Below are positions 33,514 through 41,824 of a DNA stretch of 60,750 bases, piece by piece. The notes under the pieces are model-generated. The model had not been told where the DNA came from, ran no database searches, and saw only the letters and a program-made list of their open reading frames with translations. The stretch lies in the NCBI GenBank assembly GCA_946187035.1, contig CAMHPQ010000004.1, forward strand, positions 1 through 60,750, written 5' to 3'. Made by a program: the position numbers and the translations under genes. This DNA is from an uncultured Clostridia bacterium. GTDB lineage: Bacteria; Bacillota; Clostridia; Oscillospirales; Oscillospiraceae. Within the stretch, counting starts at the first letter, position 1. The number at the start of each line of letters is the position of its first letter.

Positions 33514-33813
33514 ATGGAAACCGTCAAACTTGTACCTATCGAAGCAAACGGCGTGACCGCCGAGGGCGTGTCCGTGAACATCCCCGGCACGGAGCTGGAG
33601 ATCCTGCAGGTGCGCTGCGCGCACGGGATGCTGTTCTGCGGCATCTTCGACAAGACCGTGCTGGAAAAGCTCGATTTCCCCGCAGCCGTGTTCTCCGCGC
33701 CGCATTTTTCGGATATGCTGGAGCGCAAGCCCGTCTTCCTCACCACCGCCGCAAAAGCGCTCGGCGCAAATGAGGATATGACCGGCGCAGAGCTGATCGC
33801 CTGCTTTTCGTGA
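33514..33813 (+). CDS. DUF1805 family protein
   Basis: The start is ATG 33514 (8 bases after GGAGG); the ATG at 33508 is too close to it. The 99-residue protein matches DUF1805: VKLVPIEANGVTAEGVSVNI, then the LEILQVRCAHGMLFCGIFD strand pair and the helical end KALGANEDMTGAELI. The function of the family is unknown. It is the third gene of the RidA-PhzF operon, which ends in a hairpin at 33852-33880. Confidence 0.85.
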   Translation: METVKLVPIEANGVTAEGVSVNIPGTELEILQVRCAHGMLFCGIFDKTVLEKLDFPAAVFSAPHFSDMLERKPVFLTTAAKALGANEDMTGAELIACFS

Positions 33814-33851
33814 TTGTCAAAAGCTCCCGCTTTTCAGTGGGAAGATAAAAC

Positions 33852-33890
33852 GCAGCCGCCTCAACTACGAGGCGGCTGCTTGCGTATCTT
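33852..33890 (+). terminator. Terminator-like hairpin after DUF1805
   Basis: GCAGCCGCCTC pairs with GAGGCGGCTGC around a 6-base loop. The T tract is interrupted (TTGCGTATCTTT). Confidence 0.6.
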
Positions 33891-33912
33891 TATCATTGGG
33901 AGACGTTGCCGG

Positions 33913-34701
33913 TCAGGTTTCGTCCATCCCGAAGGCGAAGCCGGTCATGGCGATCGCGCCAAGATTGCACCGGTCGTTGAAGACTGCGGGTTTCTCGCCT
34001 TCTGCCGCGCCGAGGGTATAGAGCAGCGGCAGGAAATGATCCGGCGTCGGCACGGCGTATGCCGCATGCTCCAGCCTCTCATACTGCATCACGGCACGGT
34101 CATCACGAGCAGCGATCTTCTCTTTCACCGTCTCATTGAACGCGATGCAGGCTTCCGAGCCGTTCGGATTTTCCCACTCTACGCGGCGGAGGTTGTGCAC
34201 CACGTTGCCGCTGGCGAAGATCAGATAGCCCTCATCGCGCAGAGGCGCAAGCTGTCTGCCAATCTCAAAAATTGCCTCCCGCGAGATTGTGCCATCCACG
34301 GAGAGCTGCACCACCGGAATATCCGCCGCCGGGAACATGTGGCACAGGACGGTCCAGGTGCCGTGGTCGATGCCCCAGTCGTTGCTGACGCGGACGCGGT
34401 CGCCCAGCAGCTCGCACACCCGCTCGCCCAGCGCAGGGCAGCCCTGCACGGGGTACTGATAATCATAGAGTTCCTTCGGGAAGCCATACATGTCATAGAC
34501 CTGTTTCGGCGATTCCGCCGTCTGCACGAACGTGCCCCGGGTGTACCAATGGGCGGAGATCGCAAGGATCGCCTTCGACTTTCCGAACTGCTCGATCACA
34601 CGGTCGCCCACAGCGCGCAGCTCGCGGGTGGCGTCGCTCTGCTCCAGCGCCAGCATCGGACTGCCGTGGCCGGAAAAAAGCACGGGCATTCTTTTCAACA
34701 T
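33913..34701 (-). CDS. Extradiol ring-cleavage dioxygenase of the DODA/YgiD type
   Basis: The 262-residue protein is of class III extradiol dioxygenase (LigB) form. It has FSGHGSPMLAL with the first metal-binding His (about 12), ISAHWYTRGTF (about 49), WGIDHGTWTVLCHMFP (about 112) and the ASGNVVHNLR motif (about 165-175). Zinc-dependent plant-type DOPA dioxygenase and E. coli YgiD belong here. Such genes are common in anaerobes, where the role is uncertain since oxygen is the usual cosubstrate. It is a single gene, opposite in direction to the RidA operon. Confidence 0.9.
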   Translation of the reverse strand: MLKRMPVLFSGHGSPMLALEQSDATRELRAVGDRVIEQFGKSKAILAISAHWYTRGTFVQTAESPKQVYDMYGFPKELYDYQYPVQGCPALGERVCELLGDRVRVSNDWGIDHGTWTVLCHMFPAADIPVVQLSVDGTISREAIFEIGRQLAPLRDEGYLIFASGNVVHNLRRVEWENPNGSEACIAFNETVKEKIAARDDRAVMQYERLEHAAYAVPTPDHFLPLLYTLGAAEGEKPAVFNDRCNLGAIAMTGFAFGMDET

Positions 34702-34814
34702 ATCGTTTCACTCCGATCTTTATTTTGTTCTTATTCATATTAAACTGCTCGGAATTCATTGTCAAGTACAGTGATTGCGGAAGAGCAACCAGCACAGAAA
34801 ATCAATCATTAACA

Positions 34815-34850
34815 TGCACGGCGCAGCCAACTGGCTGCGCCGTGCGTGTT
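34815..34850. terminator. Strong GC hairpin downstream of the small fragment
   Basis: CACGGCGCAGCCA pairs with (T)GGCTGCGCCGTG with a 3-base loop. There is no adjacent T run on either strand, so termination is only a possibility. Confidence 0.5.
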
Positions 34851-34879
34851 GTTCAGATTTCAGTTTCTCGATTTCTAAA

Positions 34880-35113
34880 TCATTTCAGGATCGGCTTTTT
34901 CCCGCTGTGCATGATGTCTTCTTTCGGCGGAAGCTTGATGTTGAGCCAGAGGCCGTAGACCGAGGACGCAAGGCAGAACAGGCCGGTCAGATAGTATTTG
35001 ATTTTTAAAACTTCCCAATTTGGAGAAAATAAAAAACGCGGCGGTATCGTAATATAGACTATGTCTTCTTTACGGACGCGATAGCAGCGAGTTTTTTCCC
35101 GGTCATTTCGCAT
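34880..35113 (-). CDS. Possible small membrane protein or gene fragment
   Basis: A 77-codon frame ends in one hydrophobic helix (YYLTGLFCLASSVYGLWLNI) and a basic tail (KLPPKEDIMHSGKKPILK), which looks like a real protein end. The N-terminal half (RNDREKTRCYRVRKEDIVYI) is less convincing and there is no ribosome site, so this is probably the 3' remnant of a gene whose front was lost. It lies after the YcxB-like gene on the same strand. Confidence 0.35.
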   Translation of the reverse strand: MRNDREKTRCYRVRKEDIVYITIPPRFLFSPNWEVLKIKYYLTGLFCLASSVYGLWLNIKLPPKEDIMHSGKKPILK

Positions 35114-35167
35114 GGCACCAGCCCGGTCTGCAAAAGGTACCTGCGGTTCATTTATTGATTCTATCAT

Positions 35168-35194
35168 CAGAGCCCCGTTGAATACGGGGCTCTG
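35168..35194. terminator. Hairpin after the YcxB-like gene
   Basis: CAGAGCCCCGT pairs with ACGGGGCTCTG around a 5-base loop. The stem is perfect, but the T run is poor in both directions. Confidence 0.45.
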
Positions 35195-35220
35195 ATCGTT
35201 ATAGTATGGGAAATTGCGCT

Positions 35221-35811
35221 TCAACGGAGCCTGGGGCAGCGGCGTTCCCGCTCGTAGAGCCAGGCGCGGACCCGGCTCATGGGATTGCGGCTGCGCTGGA
35301 AATCCATTCTCGCGCGCAGACGAATAAACTCCCGAAAACCACTGAGATCGTCGCCGAGGCCTTTCTTGGGCAGCATATATCCGCCGCGATCACTGGTGAA
35401 CAGGTAGAGATACTCCCGATCCTCACCCAGCGTCTGGATGGCGCCATAGCCCACCGGATCCAGTTCCTCTTCATCCGTCTCGCCGGGACGGTAGACAATG
35501 CGGATCGCCTTGTCCTCAAAGAAATAGCGCGAGGAGGGGTACTTCCCGCCGTTTGCCTCGATGGCCGCGATCAGCTTGCGCGCGGTGTGGTTGGCGGAGG
35601 CGTAGGTGCTGGTGAGCAGATAAGCGCCGTAGGCCAGCAGCAGGATGCCCCATATTTGCTTAAAATAGAATCCGCCGACCAGAATCGCCGTGATTGCCAG
35701 CAGATTTCTGGCAATATAGTTGCGGGTGCAGAAGAGATCATACTGCATGTGGGAGAGCGCGGTGAGCGTCTTCTCATCGTGCCGCATGGTTACGATGTAA
35801 GTCTTTTTCAT
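35221..35811 (-). CDS. YcxB-like membrane protein
   Basis: The start at 35811 has GGAG 7 bases upstream. The 196-residue protein has two membrane helices close together (AITAILVGGFYFKQIWGILL and LLAYGAYLLT, about 45-75). They are followed by a beta-rich cytoplasmic domain (YFFEDKAIRIVY, YLYLFTSDRGGYMLPKKGL) as in YcxB-like proteins. The C-terminus is strongly basic (SRVRAWLYERERRCPRLR). It starts 4 bases after the LacI-family gene, so the two are cotranscribed; a functional link with the TRAP operon is not obvious. Confidence 0.7.
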   Translation of the reverse strand: MKKTYIVTMRHDEKTLTALSHMQYDLFCTRNYIARNLLAITAILVGGFYFKQIWGILLLAYGAYLLTSTYASANHTARKLIAAIEANGGKYPSSRYFFEDKAIRIVYRPGETDEEELDPVGYGAIQTLGEDREYLYLFTSDRGGYMLPKKGLGDDLSGFREFIRLRARMDFQRSRNPMSRVRAWLYERERRCPRLR

Positions 35812-35815
35812 ATGG

Positions 35816-36877
35816 TCACTCCGTTTCCGTCCCGCGGGGAGCACCGGTGCTGTCGCGGACGATCAGTCTGCTGCGATACTCTACGCGGGTGATGGGATAA
35901 GCTGCGCTCTGGTGCCCCACCGTCTCCATGCGGTCCTTGAGCAGGTGAAAGGCCCGTGCGCCGTGGTAGATGGTGCCGTGGTCAATGGTCGTCAGCCGCA
36001 TGCGCTGAAAGCCCGAGGGGAACACGTTGTCGAAGCCGCAGAGACTGTAGTCCTCCGGCACCCGCTTGCCGGCCTCCAGCAGACCATCGAGCACGCCGTA
36101 GCCGACCATATCGTTGATGGCGACGATGCCGGTGATCTCCGGGTGCTGCATACACTCGCGGGCCAGCTCCTTGCCGCTCTCCAACTCGATGTCCGGGCTC
36201 TGAATCTCCTGCTCCAGCTGGTTTTCCTTGCAGAAGACCGTCACGCTGCCCTCCGGACAGAGTCGGCGGAATGTGTCCTGGAGCCCCTCGCACCGGCGGA
36301 CGCGGGCGATGTGGTGGTCGTTCAGAGAGGTGGTCAGATACGCGATGTGCTTGTGGCCCAGCGCAATGAGGTGCTCCGCCACGATCTCGGCGGCGCGGAA
36401 GTTGTTGATATCCACGGTGTCGATGCCCAGGTCGTTCACGATATCGCCGACGGCGACGATGGGCGTGTGCCGGTCAATCTCGCGGGCCTTCTCCACCTGC
36501 AGGGGATTCATGACATAGATGATGCCCGCCACGCGGCGCTTTTCCAGCTGCCGCAGCAGCGTCAGCTCCGTGTGTGGATTCCAGTAGGTGTTGTAGATCG
36601 CCGTGAGGTACCCGGCGGAGAGGGCCGCGCGCTCGATGCCCATGATGATGGTCGTGTGGTAGGGGTTGTTCACCGAGGGGCTCAGGATGGCGATCTGCCT
36701 CTGCTCATTTCGGGCGGAAGGGGAGACGTACCCCAGCGATTGCGCCGCCGCCACCACCCGGGAGACCGTCTCCGGCGTGAAGCGGTTGAGATCCTTGGCG
36801 TTCAGGATCATGGACACGCTTGCGGTGGTCACGCCCGTGATTTCCGCAATGTCCTTCAGGGTCACTTTTTTCGGCAT
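35816..36877 (-). CDS. LacI-family transcriptional regulator of the TRAP-GDPD operon
   Basis: The start at 36877 has AGGAGG 8 bases upstream and gives a 353-residue protein beginning with the LacI HTH (TLKDIAEITGVTTASVSMIL, residues 5-24). The hinge helix is SPETVSRV-like (TPETVSRVVAAAQSLGY). The periplasmic-binding-like effector domain follows (IAILSPSVNNPYHTTIIMG... AINDMVGYGVLDGLLEAGK... CGFDN). It is divergent from the TRAP genes with a 230-base gap holding two opposed promoters and repeated candidate operators. It probably represses the operon until a sugar-like or glycerol-derived ligand appears. Confidence 0.92.
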   Translation of the reverse strand: MPKKVTLKDIAEITGVTTASVSMILNAKDLNRFTPETVSRVVAAAQSLGYVSPSARNEQRQIAILSPSVNNPYHTTIIMGIERAALSAGYLTAIYNTYWNPHTELTLLRQLEKRRVAGIIYVMNPLQVEKAREIDRHTPIVAVGDIVNDLGIDTVDINNFRAAEIVAEHLIALGHKHIAYLTTSLNDHHIARVRRCEGLQDTFRRLCPEGSVTVFCKENQLEQEIQSPDIELESGKELARECMQHPEITGIVAINDMVGYGVLDGLLEAGKRVPEDYSLCGFDNVFPSGFQRMRLTTIDHGTIYHGARAFHLLKDRMETVGHQSAAYPITRVEYRSRLIVRDSTGAPRGTETE

Positions 36878-36916
36878 GAAAATCGCCTCCGTTTCCTGTA
36901 TTTGGCTTGCAATTAA

Positions 36917-36969
36917 ATTTAACCACAAAATTAAGCGTTTTTCAAGCGACAATACCAACAAAATTAAGC
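36917..36969 (-). promoter_or_regulatory. LacI-family gene promoter with two 12-bp direct repeats
   Basis: On the minus strand TTGAAA (36940-36945), a 17-base spacer and TTAAAT (36917-36922) form the promoter. ACAAAATTAAGC occurs at 36925-36936, between the -10 and -35 boxes, and again at 36958-36969. The spacing is 33 bp, about three helical turns. These are candidate regulator half-sites for autoregulation. Confidence 0.5.
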
Positions 36970-37008
36970 AGATAAAACTGGTAAAAGGGATGAAAAGCGT
37001 TGAGTGGG

Positions 37009-37045
37009 CTTGATTTTTCAAGTTAAACCCGTTATATTTTTTAAC
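37009..37045 (+). promoter_or_regulatory. TRAP operon promoter with palindromic candidate operator
   Basis: TTGATT (37010-37015), a 17-base spacer and TATATT (37033-37038) form the promoter. The palindrome CTTGATTTTTCAAG (37009-37022) covers the -35 box, and GTTATATTTTTTAAC (37031-37045) is an inverted repeat over the -10 box. Either could be the site of the LacI-family repressor. Confidence 0.6.
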
Positions 37046-37107
37046 GAGAAAACCAGCTATTTGTTAAGCGGAAATTAAGAAAGGAAATTTTGAAAGGAGA
37101 ATACCCC

Positions 37108-38175
37108 ATGAAAAAGACCATCGCAATGCTTCTCGTTCTGGTCATGGTGTTCGCGCTCTGCGCCTGTGGCAGCAAGCAGGACACCGCCCCCGCCGGCTCC
37201 GAGGCTGAAGCCGCCGCCCCTGCTGACGACGATTTCCACATCGTTCTGAAGCTCAGCCACGTGTTTGCTCCCACCGAGCAGCTCACCGTGGAGATGGAGC
37301 AGGTCGCTCAGCGCATCTATGACCGCACCAACGGTGCCGTCGAGATCGAGACCTACGGCTCCGGCCAGCTCGCCGTTTACAAGGACAACCTCCAGCAGGT
37401 CGTCGACGGCGCCAACTGGATCGCCTGCGAGGATCCCTCTTATCTCGCCGACTACAACATCGACTTCGAGGCCCTCATCGCTCCGATGCTCTACACCAAC
37501 CTCCAGCAGTATTCCTACGTCTGCCAGTCTGACGTGGTCAAGCAGATGTGCCAGGACATCGAGGACAACTACGGCATCCACGTCCTCGCCCTCGACTTCA
37601 ACGTCGGCCTGCGCTGCCTGCAGACCAACAAGGTGATCAAGACTCCCGATGATCTGAAGGGTATGAAGATCCGCGTTCCCAACAGCTCCATGTACATCAA
37701 CTGCCTGACCGCCATGGGCGCCACTCCCACCGCCATGGCCTTCTCCGAGACCATCTCTGCCGTGCAGCAGGGCGTTGTCGACGGTCTCGAGGGCAACATG
37801 AACGCTTACTCCACCAACGGCTCCGCTGAGGTTGCCAAGCAGATGAGCTTCACCAACCACCTCATCGGCACCTGCGGCGCTTACATCAACATCGACGTGT
37901 GGAACTCCATCCCCGAGGAGTACCGCGACATCATCCAGGAGGAGTTCACGAAGGGCGCCGCCGAGCTGACCAAGTTCACCGACGACAACTTCACCTCCAC
38001 CATGGAGACCCTGGAGGCCGAGCAGGGCTGCCACTTCAACGAGGTTGACGTGGACGCCTTCAAGGCCGTCATGGAGCCCGAGTACGAGCGCATGGTCAAG
38101 GAAGACGGCGTGACCCCCGGCTTCATCCAGCAGCTGCAGGAGATCGTCGCCGAGTACGACGCGCAGAACGGCTAA
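37108..38175 (+). CDS. TRAP transporter solute-binding lipoprotein (DctP)
   Basis: The 355-residue protein begins with a lipoprotein signal (MKKTIAMLLVLVMVFALCAC). It continues as a DctP-type extracytoplasmic receptor: VLKLSHVFAPTEQLTVEMEQ, then GAVEIETYGSGQLAVYKDNL, the ligand-contact region LKGMKIRVPNSSMYINCLTA (Arg that pairs with the substrate carboxylate) and VVDGLEGNM. It delivers an organic acid to the DctQM permease. AAGGAG lies 8 bases upstream. The downstream phosphodiesterase gene hints at a glycerol-phosphodiester or related ligand, but classical TRAP ligands are carboxylates. Confidence 0.93.
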   Translation: MKKTIAMLLVLVMVFALCACGSKQDTAPAGSEAEAAAPADDDFHIVLKLSHVFAPTEQLTVEMEQVAQRIYDRTNGAVEIETYGSGQLAVYKDNLQQVVDGANWIACEDPSYLADYNIDFEALIAPMLYTNLQQYSYVCQSDVVKQMCQDIEDNYGIHVLALDFNVGLRCLQTNKVIKTPDDLKGMKIRVPNSSMYINCLTAMGATPTAMAFSETISAVQQGVVDGLEGNMNAYSTNGSAEVAKQMSFTNHLIGTCGAYINIDVWNSIPEEYRDIIQEEFTKGAAELTKFTDDNFTSTMETLEAEQGCHFNEVDVDAFKAVMEPEYERMVKEDGVTPGFIQQLQEIVAEYDAQNG

Positions 38176-38264
38176 TACAAACTGACCCAGCACAAAACAT
38201 CTTTGGGCTGCCTGCTTAACGGCAGGCAGCCCGTTTTGAATTCTGAAAGAAGGAGGGTGTACGG

Positions 38265-38753
38265 GTGAAGAAAATTCTCAAGAACCTGGACGCGTATTTC
38301 GCCGGCTTCATGTTTGCCATCACGCTGGTGGTCGTCGTCGTCAACGTGTTCACGCGGAAACTTGCGAACTACATCATCCCCTGGGGCGAGGAAGTCGCTA
38401 CCACCTGTTTTGTATACACCACGTTCGTGGGCGCCGCCTGGTGTCTGCGGACCCATCAGCACGTCGGCGTGGATCTGCTGGTCGATAAGCTCCCGGCAGG
38501 CGCGCGCAAGATCGTGCACATTCTCACCGATCTCATCATTCTTGTCACCAACGGCTACATCACCTGGCTGAGCTACCAGTTTGTCGTCTCCTCCAGCGTG
38601 AAGACCATGCCGATCCTGAAGATCTCGTCAGTCTGGCTGAATTCCGCGCTGATCCTCGGCTTCGGCCTCATGACCATCTACTCGCTGGTGAATCTCATCA
38701 AGACGATCCGCGGGCCGGCTGACACCAAACGAGGGGAGGAGATCGACGCATGA
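38265..38753 (+). CDS. TRAP transporter small permease (DctQ)
   Basis: GTG start at 38265 with GGAGGG 7 bases upstream. The 162-residue protein has four membrane helices, starting YFAGFMFAITLVVVVVNVFT. It has the DctQ features WGEEVATTCFVYTTFVGAAWCLR and HQHVGVDLLVDKL. It forms the permease with DctM, whose start overlaps its stop by 4 bases (ATGA). Confidence 0.93.
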   Translation: MKKILKNLDAYFAGFMFAITLVVVVVNVFTRKLANYIIPWGEEVATTCFVYTTFVGAAWCLRTHQHVGVDLLVDKLPAGARKIVHILTDLIILVTNGYITWLSYQFVVSSSVKTMPILKISSVWLNSALILGFGLMTIYSLVNLIKTIRGPADTKRGEEIDA

Positions 38754-40045
38754 GCAGCTTTATGGTATTCCTCCCGATCCTGATCGCGCTGCTGCTGTAT
38801 TTCACCGGCATCCCGATCGCCTACGCCCTGATGACCGCGACGCTGACGTTCTTCACCTTCATCGATACGACCTCCGTGCCCTATCTGCTGATGCAGAAGT
38901 TCGTCACCTCCACGCAGTCGTTCCCCTTCCTCGCCATTCCGTTCTTCGTCATGGCGGGCTCTCTGATGAACTATTCCGGCATGAGCGAAAAGCTCATGGC
39001 CTTTGCCGACGCACTCACCGGACACATGAAGGGCGGTCTGGCGCAGATCAACGTCCTGCTTTCCATGCTCATGGGCGGCTGCTCCGGCTCCGCCAACGCG
39101 GACGCGGCCATGGAGTGCAAGATGCTGGTCCCCGAGATGGAAAAGCGCGGCTACGGCAAGGGCTTCTCCGCCGCCATCACCGCGGCCTCCAGCTGCATCA
39201 CGCCCATCATCCCGCCCGGCATCAACCTGATCGTCTACGGTCTGATCGCCGGCGCCAGCGTCGGCAAGCTGTTCGCCGCAGGTTACCTGCCCGGCTTCCT
39301 CATGGCCATCACCCTGATGATCGCCGTGGCGATCATCGCCAACAAGCGCGGCTACAAGCCCAGCCGCGACAAGCGCGCCTCTGCGAAGGTGATCGGCAAG
39401 CAGGCCTTGGAGAGCCTTTGGGCGCTGCTGTTCCCCCTCGGCATCATCCTCGGCATGCGCATCGGTCTCTTCACCCCCACCGAGGCCGGCGGCGTGGGCG
39501 TGCTCTACTGCTTCCTCGTGGGTAAGTTTATTTACAAGGGCCTGAAGAAGGAGCACTTCATCCCCGTCTTCCGGGAGACCCTCTCCGGCACCTGCACCGT
39601 CATGCTGATCATCGTGTCGGCCTCTCTCTTCGGCTACTATCTCAACTGGGAGAATATCCCGAACATGCTGCTCAATGCCGTCTCCGGCATTGCCAGCAAC
39701 AAGTATCTGGTGCTCCTGGTGCTGAACGTGTTCCTGCTCATCGCGGGCATGTTCCTGGAGGGCGGCGCCGCGCTCATCATCCTCGCGCCCCTCATGGTGC
39801 CGCTGGTCAAGGCGGCCGGCATCGACCTGGTGCACTTCGGCATCATCGTGAACGTCAACATCATGATTGGCGGCCTCACGCCTCCCTTCGGTTCCATGAT
39901 GTTCACCTGCGTTGCCATCACGGACTGCAAGATGTCCGAGTTCATCCGTGAGGTCATGCCGTTCATCCTGGCGCTGATCATCGCGCTGCTGCTCATCACT
40001 TACATCCCGCAGATCTCGCTCCTGATCCCCGAGCTGATTTACTAA
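38750..40045 (+). CDS. TRAP transporter large permease (DctM)
   Basis: The 431-residue protein has about a dozen hydrophobic segments. Family motifs include LLMQKFVTSTQSFPFLAIPF with FVMAGSLM, MLMGGCSGSANADAA (the ion/substrate-binding hairpin), PIIPPGINLIVYGLIAG and GGLTPPFGSMMF near the end. It couples uptake to a sodium gradient. It is translationally coupled to DctQ and followed 14 bases later by the phosphodiesterase gene. Confidence 0.94.
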   Translation: MSSFMVFLPILIALLLYFTGIPIAYALMTATLTFFTFIDTTSVPYLLMQKFVTSTQSFPFLAIPFFVMAGSLMNYSGMSEKLMAFADALTGHMKGGLAQINVLLSMLMGGCSGSANADAAMECKMLVPEMEKRGYGKGFSAAITAASSCITPIIPPGINLIVYGLIAGASVGKLFAAGYLPGFLMAITLMIAVAIIANKRGYKPSRDKRASAKVIGKQALESLWALLFPLGIILGMRIGLFTPTEAGGVGVLYCFLVGKFIYKGLKKEHFIPVFRETLSGTCTVMLIIVSASLFGYYLNWENIPNMLLNAVSGIASNKYLVLLVLNVFLLIAGMFLEGGAALIILAPLMVPLVKAAGIDLVHFGIIVNVNIMIGGLTPPFGSMMFTCVAITDCKMSEFIREVMPFILALIIALLLITYIPQISLLIPELIY

Positions 40046-40059
40046 GGAGGCCCTACGAG

Positions 40060-40797
40060 ATGAAAGTAATGGCACATCGCGGATACAGCGGCATGTATCC
40101 CGAAAACACGATGCTCGCTTTTGAGAAGGCGGTGGAGGCCGGCGCTGACGGCATTGAGCTGGACGTGCACAAGACCGCCGACGGCGTGCTCATTGTCCAC
40201 CACGACGAGCGCGTGGACCGCACCACCGACGGTACGGGCCGCATCTGCGACCTCACCTTCGAGGAGATCCGCCGCCTGAACGCGGCCGCCCGCTGGGACG
40301 GGAAATTCGGCTTCCAGCCGATCCCCTCCTTTGAGGAATACTGCGCGTGGGCGTCCAGCCAGACCCTGTTTACGAACATCGAGATCAAGACCGACAATAC
40401 CTTCTATCCCGACATCGAGCAGGAGGTCTGGGACATGATCTGCAGATTTGGTCTGCAGGATCGCGTCATGTTCTCCTCCTTCAACCACGTCACGCTCCTG
40501 AAGCTGCGGAAGATCGCGCCGCATGTGGACGTGGGCGCCCTGGTGCTGGAGGACGGTATGGTCCGCGTCCGCCCTGGCGACTACTGCCGCGAGAGCGGCT
40601 TCCAGGCCTGGCACCCCTCCTTTGTCTCCCTCAATGACGAGAACGTCGCCAACTGCAAGGCGGCGGGGATCGCGATCAACGTCTGGACCGTCAACGACAT
40701 GGCGGCCCTTGAGCAGCTCCATGCCTGGGACTGCGAGGGCGTCATCACCAACTACCCCGGTATTGCCAAAGCGTGGCTTGACGCGCAGAAAGCGTAA
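40060..40797 (+). CDS. Glycerophosphodiester phosphodiesterase
   Basis: The 245-residue protein is a compact GDPD: MAHRGYSGMYPENTMLAF (catalytic His and Arg-Gly, about 4-6, and Glu in PENT), GADGIELDVHKTADGVLIV with the metal-binding Glu/Asp, HHDERVDRTTDG, and the closing WTVNDMAALEQLHAWDCEGV with ITNYPG. It cleaves glycerophosphodiesters to glycerol-3-phosphate and an alcohol in the cytoplasm. It has no signal peptide. As the last gene of the TRAP operon it suggests that the imported compound, or a product of it, is a phosphodiester; this is inference. Confidence 0.94.
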   Translation: MKVMAHRGYSGMYPENTMLAFEKAVEAGADGIELDVHKTADGVLIVHHDERVDRTTDGTGRICDLTFEEIRRLNAAARWDGKFGFQPIPSFEEYCAWASSQTLFTNIEIKTDNTFYPDIEQEVWDMICRFGLQDRVMFSSFNHVTLLKLRKIAPHVDVGALVLEDGMVRVRPGDYCRESGFQAWHPSFVSLNDENVANCKAAGIAINVWTVNDMAALEQLHAWDCEGVITNYPGIAKAWLDAQKA

Positions 40798-40805
40798 AAC
40801 AACCG

Positions 40806-40834
40806 AAAGAGAGCTGCACGGCAGCTCTCTTTTG
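40806..40834 (+). terminator. Rho-independent terminator of the TRAP-GDPD operon
   Basis: AAAGAGAGCTGC pairs with GCAGCTCTCTTT around a 3-base loop. Confidence 0.85.
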
Positions 40835-40848
40835 CTGGAGGAAGTATC

Positions 40849-41571
40849 ATGACCTTTCTATCCTATTTCAACAGCCAGTTCACCCTTTCGCAGCATCTGG
40901 ATTTGTGCCTGCGGCTGGTGATCGCGTGTTTGTGCGGCGCGGCCATTGGCATTGAGCGCAGCCGCCGCTTCAAGGAGGCCGGCATCCGCACCCACATCAT
41001 CGTCTGCTGCGCCGCGGCGCTGATGATGATCGTGTCGAAATACGGCTTTGTGGATCTGCTGAAAGACGGCGTGGACTATGCAGGAACCAGAGGCGCGGAC
41101 CCGTCGCGCATTGCGGCGCAGGTGGTCAGCGGCATCAGCTTTCTGTGCGCGGGCGTCATCTTCAAGAATGCCGGTACGGTCAAGGGGCTCACCACTGCCG
41201 CCGGCGTCTGGATCACATCGGGCATTGGCCTGGCTGTGGGCGCGGGCATGCTCGTCCCGGCGGTGTTCGCCACGCTGCTGGTTTGCCTGCTGCAGTATTT
41301 CATGCACCGCTATGCCATCGGCGCCGACGCATACAGCGCTGCCCGGCTGCAGTTCACGGTGAAGAACGGCTTTGATTTCAACACCGCTCTGGAACGGCAG
41401 CTGGAGCTCTGGAACGCCCAGATCACCGACAGCATGATCACCCGCCGCCCGGATACGACGGAATATGATCTCACGGTTCGTATCCGCGATGAAATCACCT
41501 ATGCCGCGTTCAAGGCCTTCACCGCCACACGCGAGGACATCCTCTCGGCGTCCAACAGTCAGATCCGATGA
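40849..41571 (+). CDS. MgtC/SapB-family membrane protein
   Basis: The 240-residue protein has the MgtC N-terminal domain with about five helices: LVIACLCGAAIGIERSRRFK, GIRTHIIVCCAAALMMIVSK, then RIAAQVVSGISFLCAGVIFK and GLTTAAGVWITSGIGLAVG. A C-terminal soluble ACT-like tail of about 75 residues follows. MgtC proteins help growth at low magnesium or in acid and modulate the membrane ATPase in some bacteria. GGAGG lies 7 bases upstream. It follows the TRAP operon terminator closely. Confidence 0.92.
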   Translation: MTFLSYFNSQFTLSQHLDLCLRLVIACLCGAAIGIERSRRFKEAGIRTHIIVCCAAALMMIVSKYGFVDLLKDGVDYAGTRGADPSRIAAQVVSGISFLCAGVIFKNAGTVKGLTTAAGVWITSGIGLAVGAGMLVPAVFATLLVCLLQYFMHRYAIGADAYSAARLQFTVKNGFDFNTALERQLELWNAQITDSMITRRPDTTEYDLTVRIRDEITYAAFKAFTATREDILSASNSQIR

Positions 41572-41605
41572 TTCGCACGGAGCGGCTGCTATCGCAGGCT
41601 CCAGA

Positions 41606-41732
41606 GGAAAAGCACTTGACATCCTGCGGTTAACATAATATTATGGCTTTAGGGGGAATCATTCACTTTGCCCCCCCTGGGCCGAAATTTGCACCCCCCT
41701 TTGAAATTGTATCAAAGTCGAAGGCGGCTCCA
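41606..41732. repeat. 127-bp direct repeat, copy A, with promoter
   Basis: This starts GGAAAAGCACTTGACATCC and ends GGCTCCA. A near-identical copy lies at 43706-43832, exactly 2,100 bp away. It holds a consensus promoter reading right: TTGACA (41616-41621), 17 bases, TATTAT (41639-41644). It continues with an AATCATTCACTTTG unit (41657-41670) and C-rich tracts. The unit is related to the AATCGTTCA units at 41899 and 13477. The stretch 41572-42123 holds this repeat, two hairpins and those units, and no gene. Confidence 0.85.
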
Positions 41733-41735
41733 TAT

Positions 41736-41776
41736 CAGCGCAACCATTTTGATACAATGGTTGTGCTGACTTTTTT
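41736..41776 (+). terminator. Terminator-like hairpin after direct repeat A
   Basis: CAGCGCAACCATT pairs with AATGGTTGTGCTG (one G-T pair), followed by T6. It would stop transcription from the repeat promoter. Confidence 0.65.
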
Positions 41777-41824
41777 CTGAAAACCCTTTGATTTCAAAAG
41801 CTTTCGGACTTTCTAAAACAAAAA

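Noticed and set aside
35168-35194. Hairpin after the YcxB-like gene as a riboswitch or regulatory RNA
   Set aside because: It is a single short stem with a 5-base loop and no other structure, so a weak terminator is the simpler reading.
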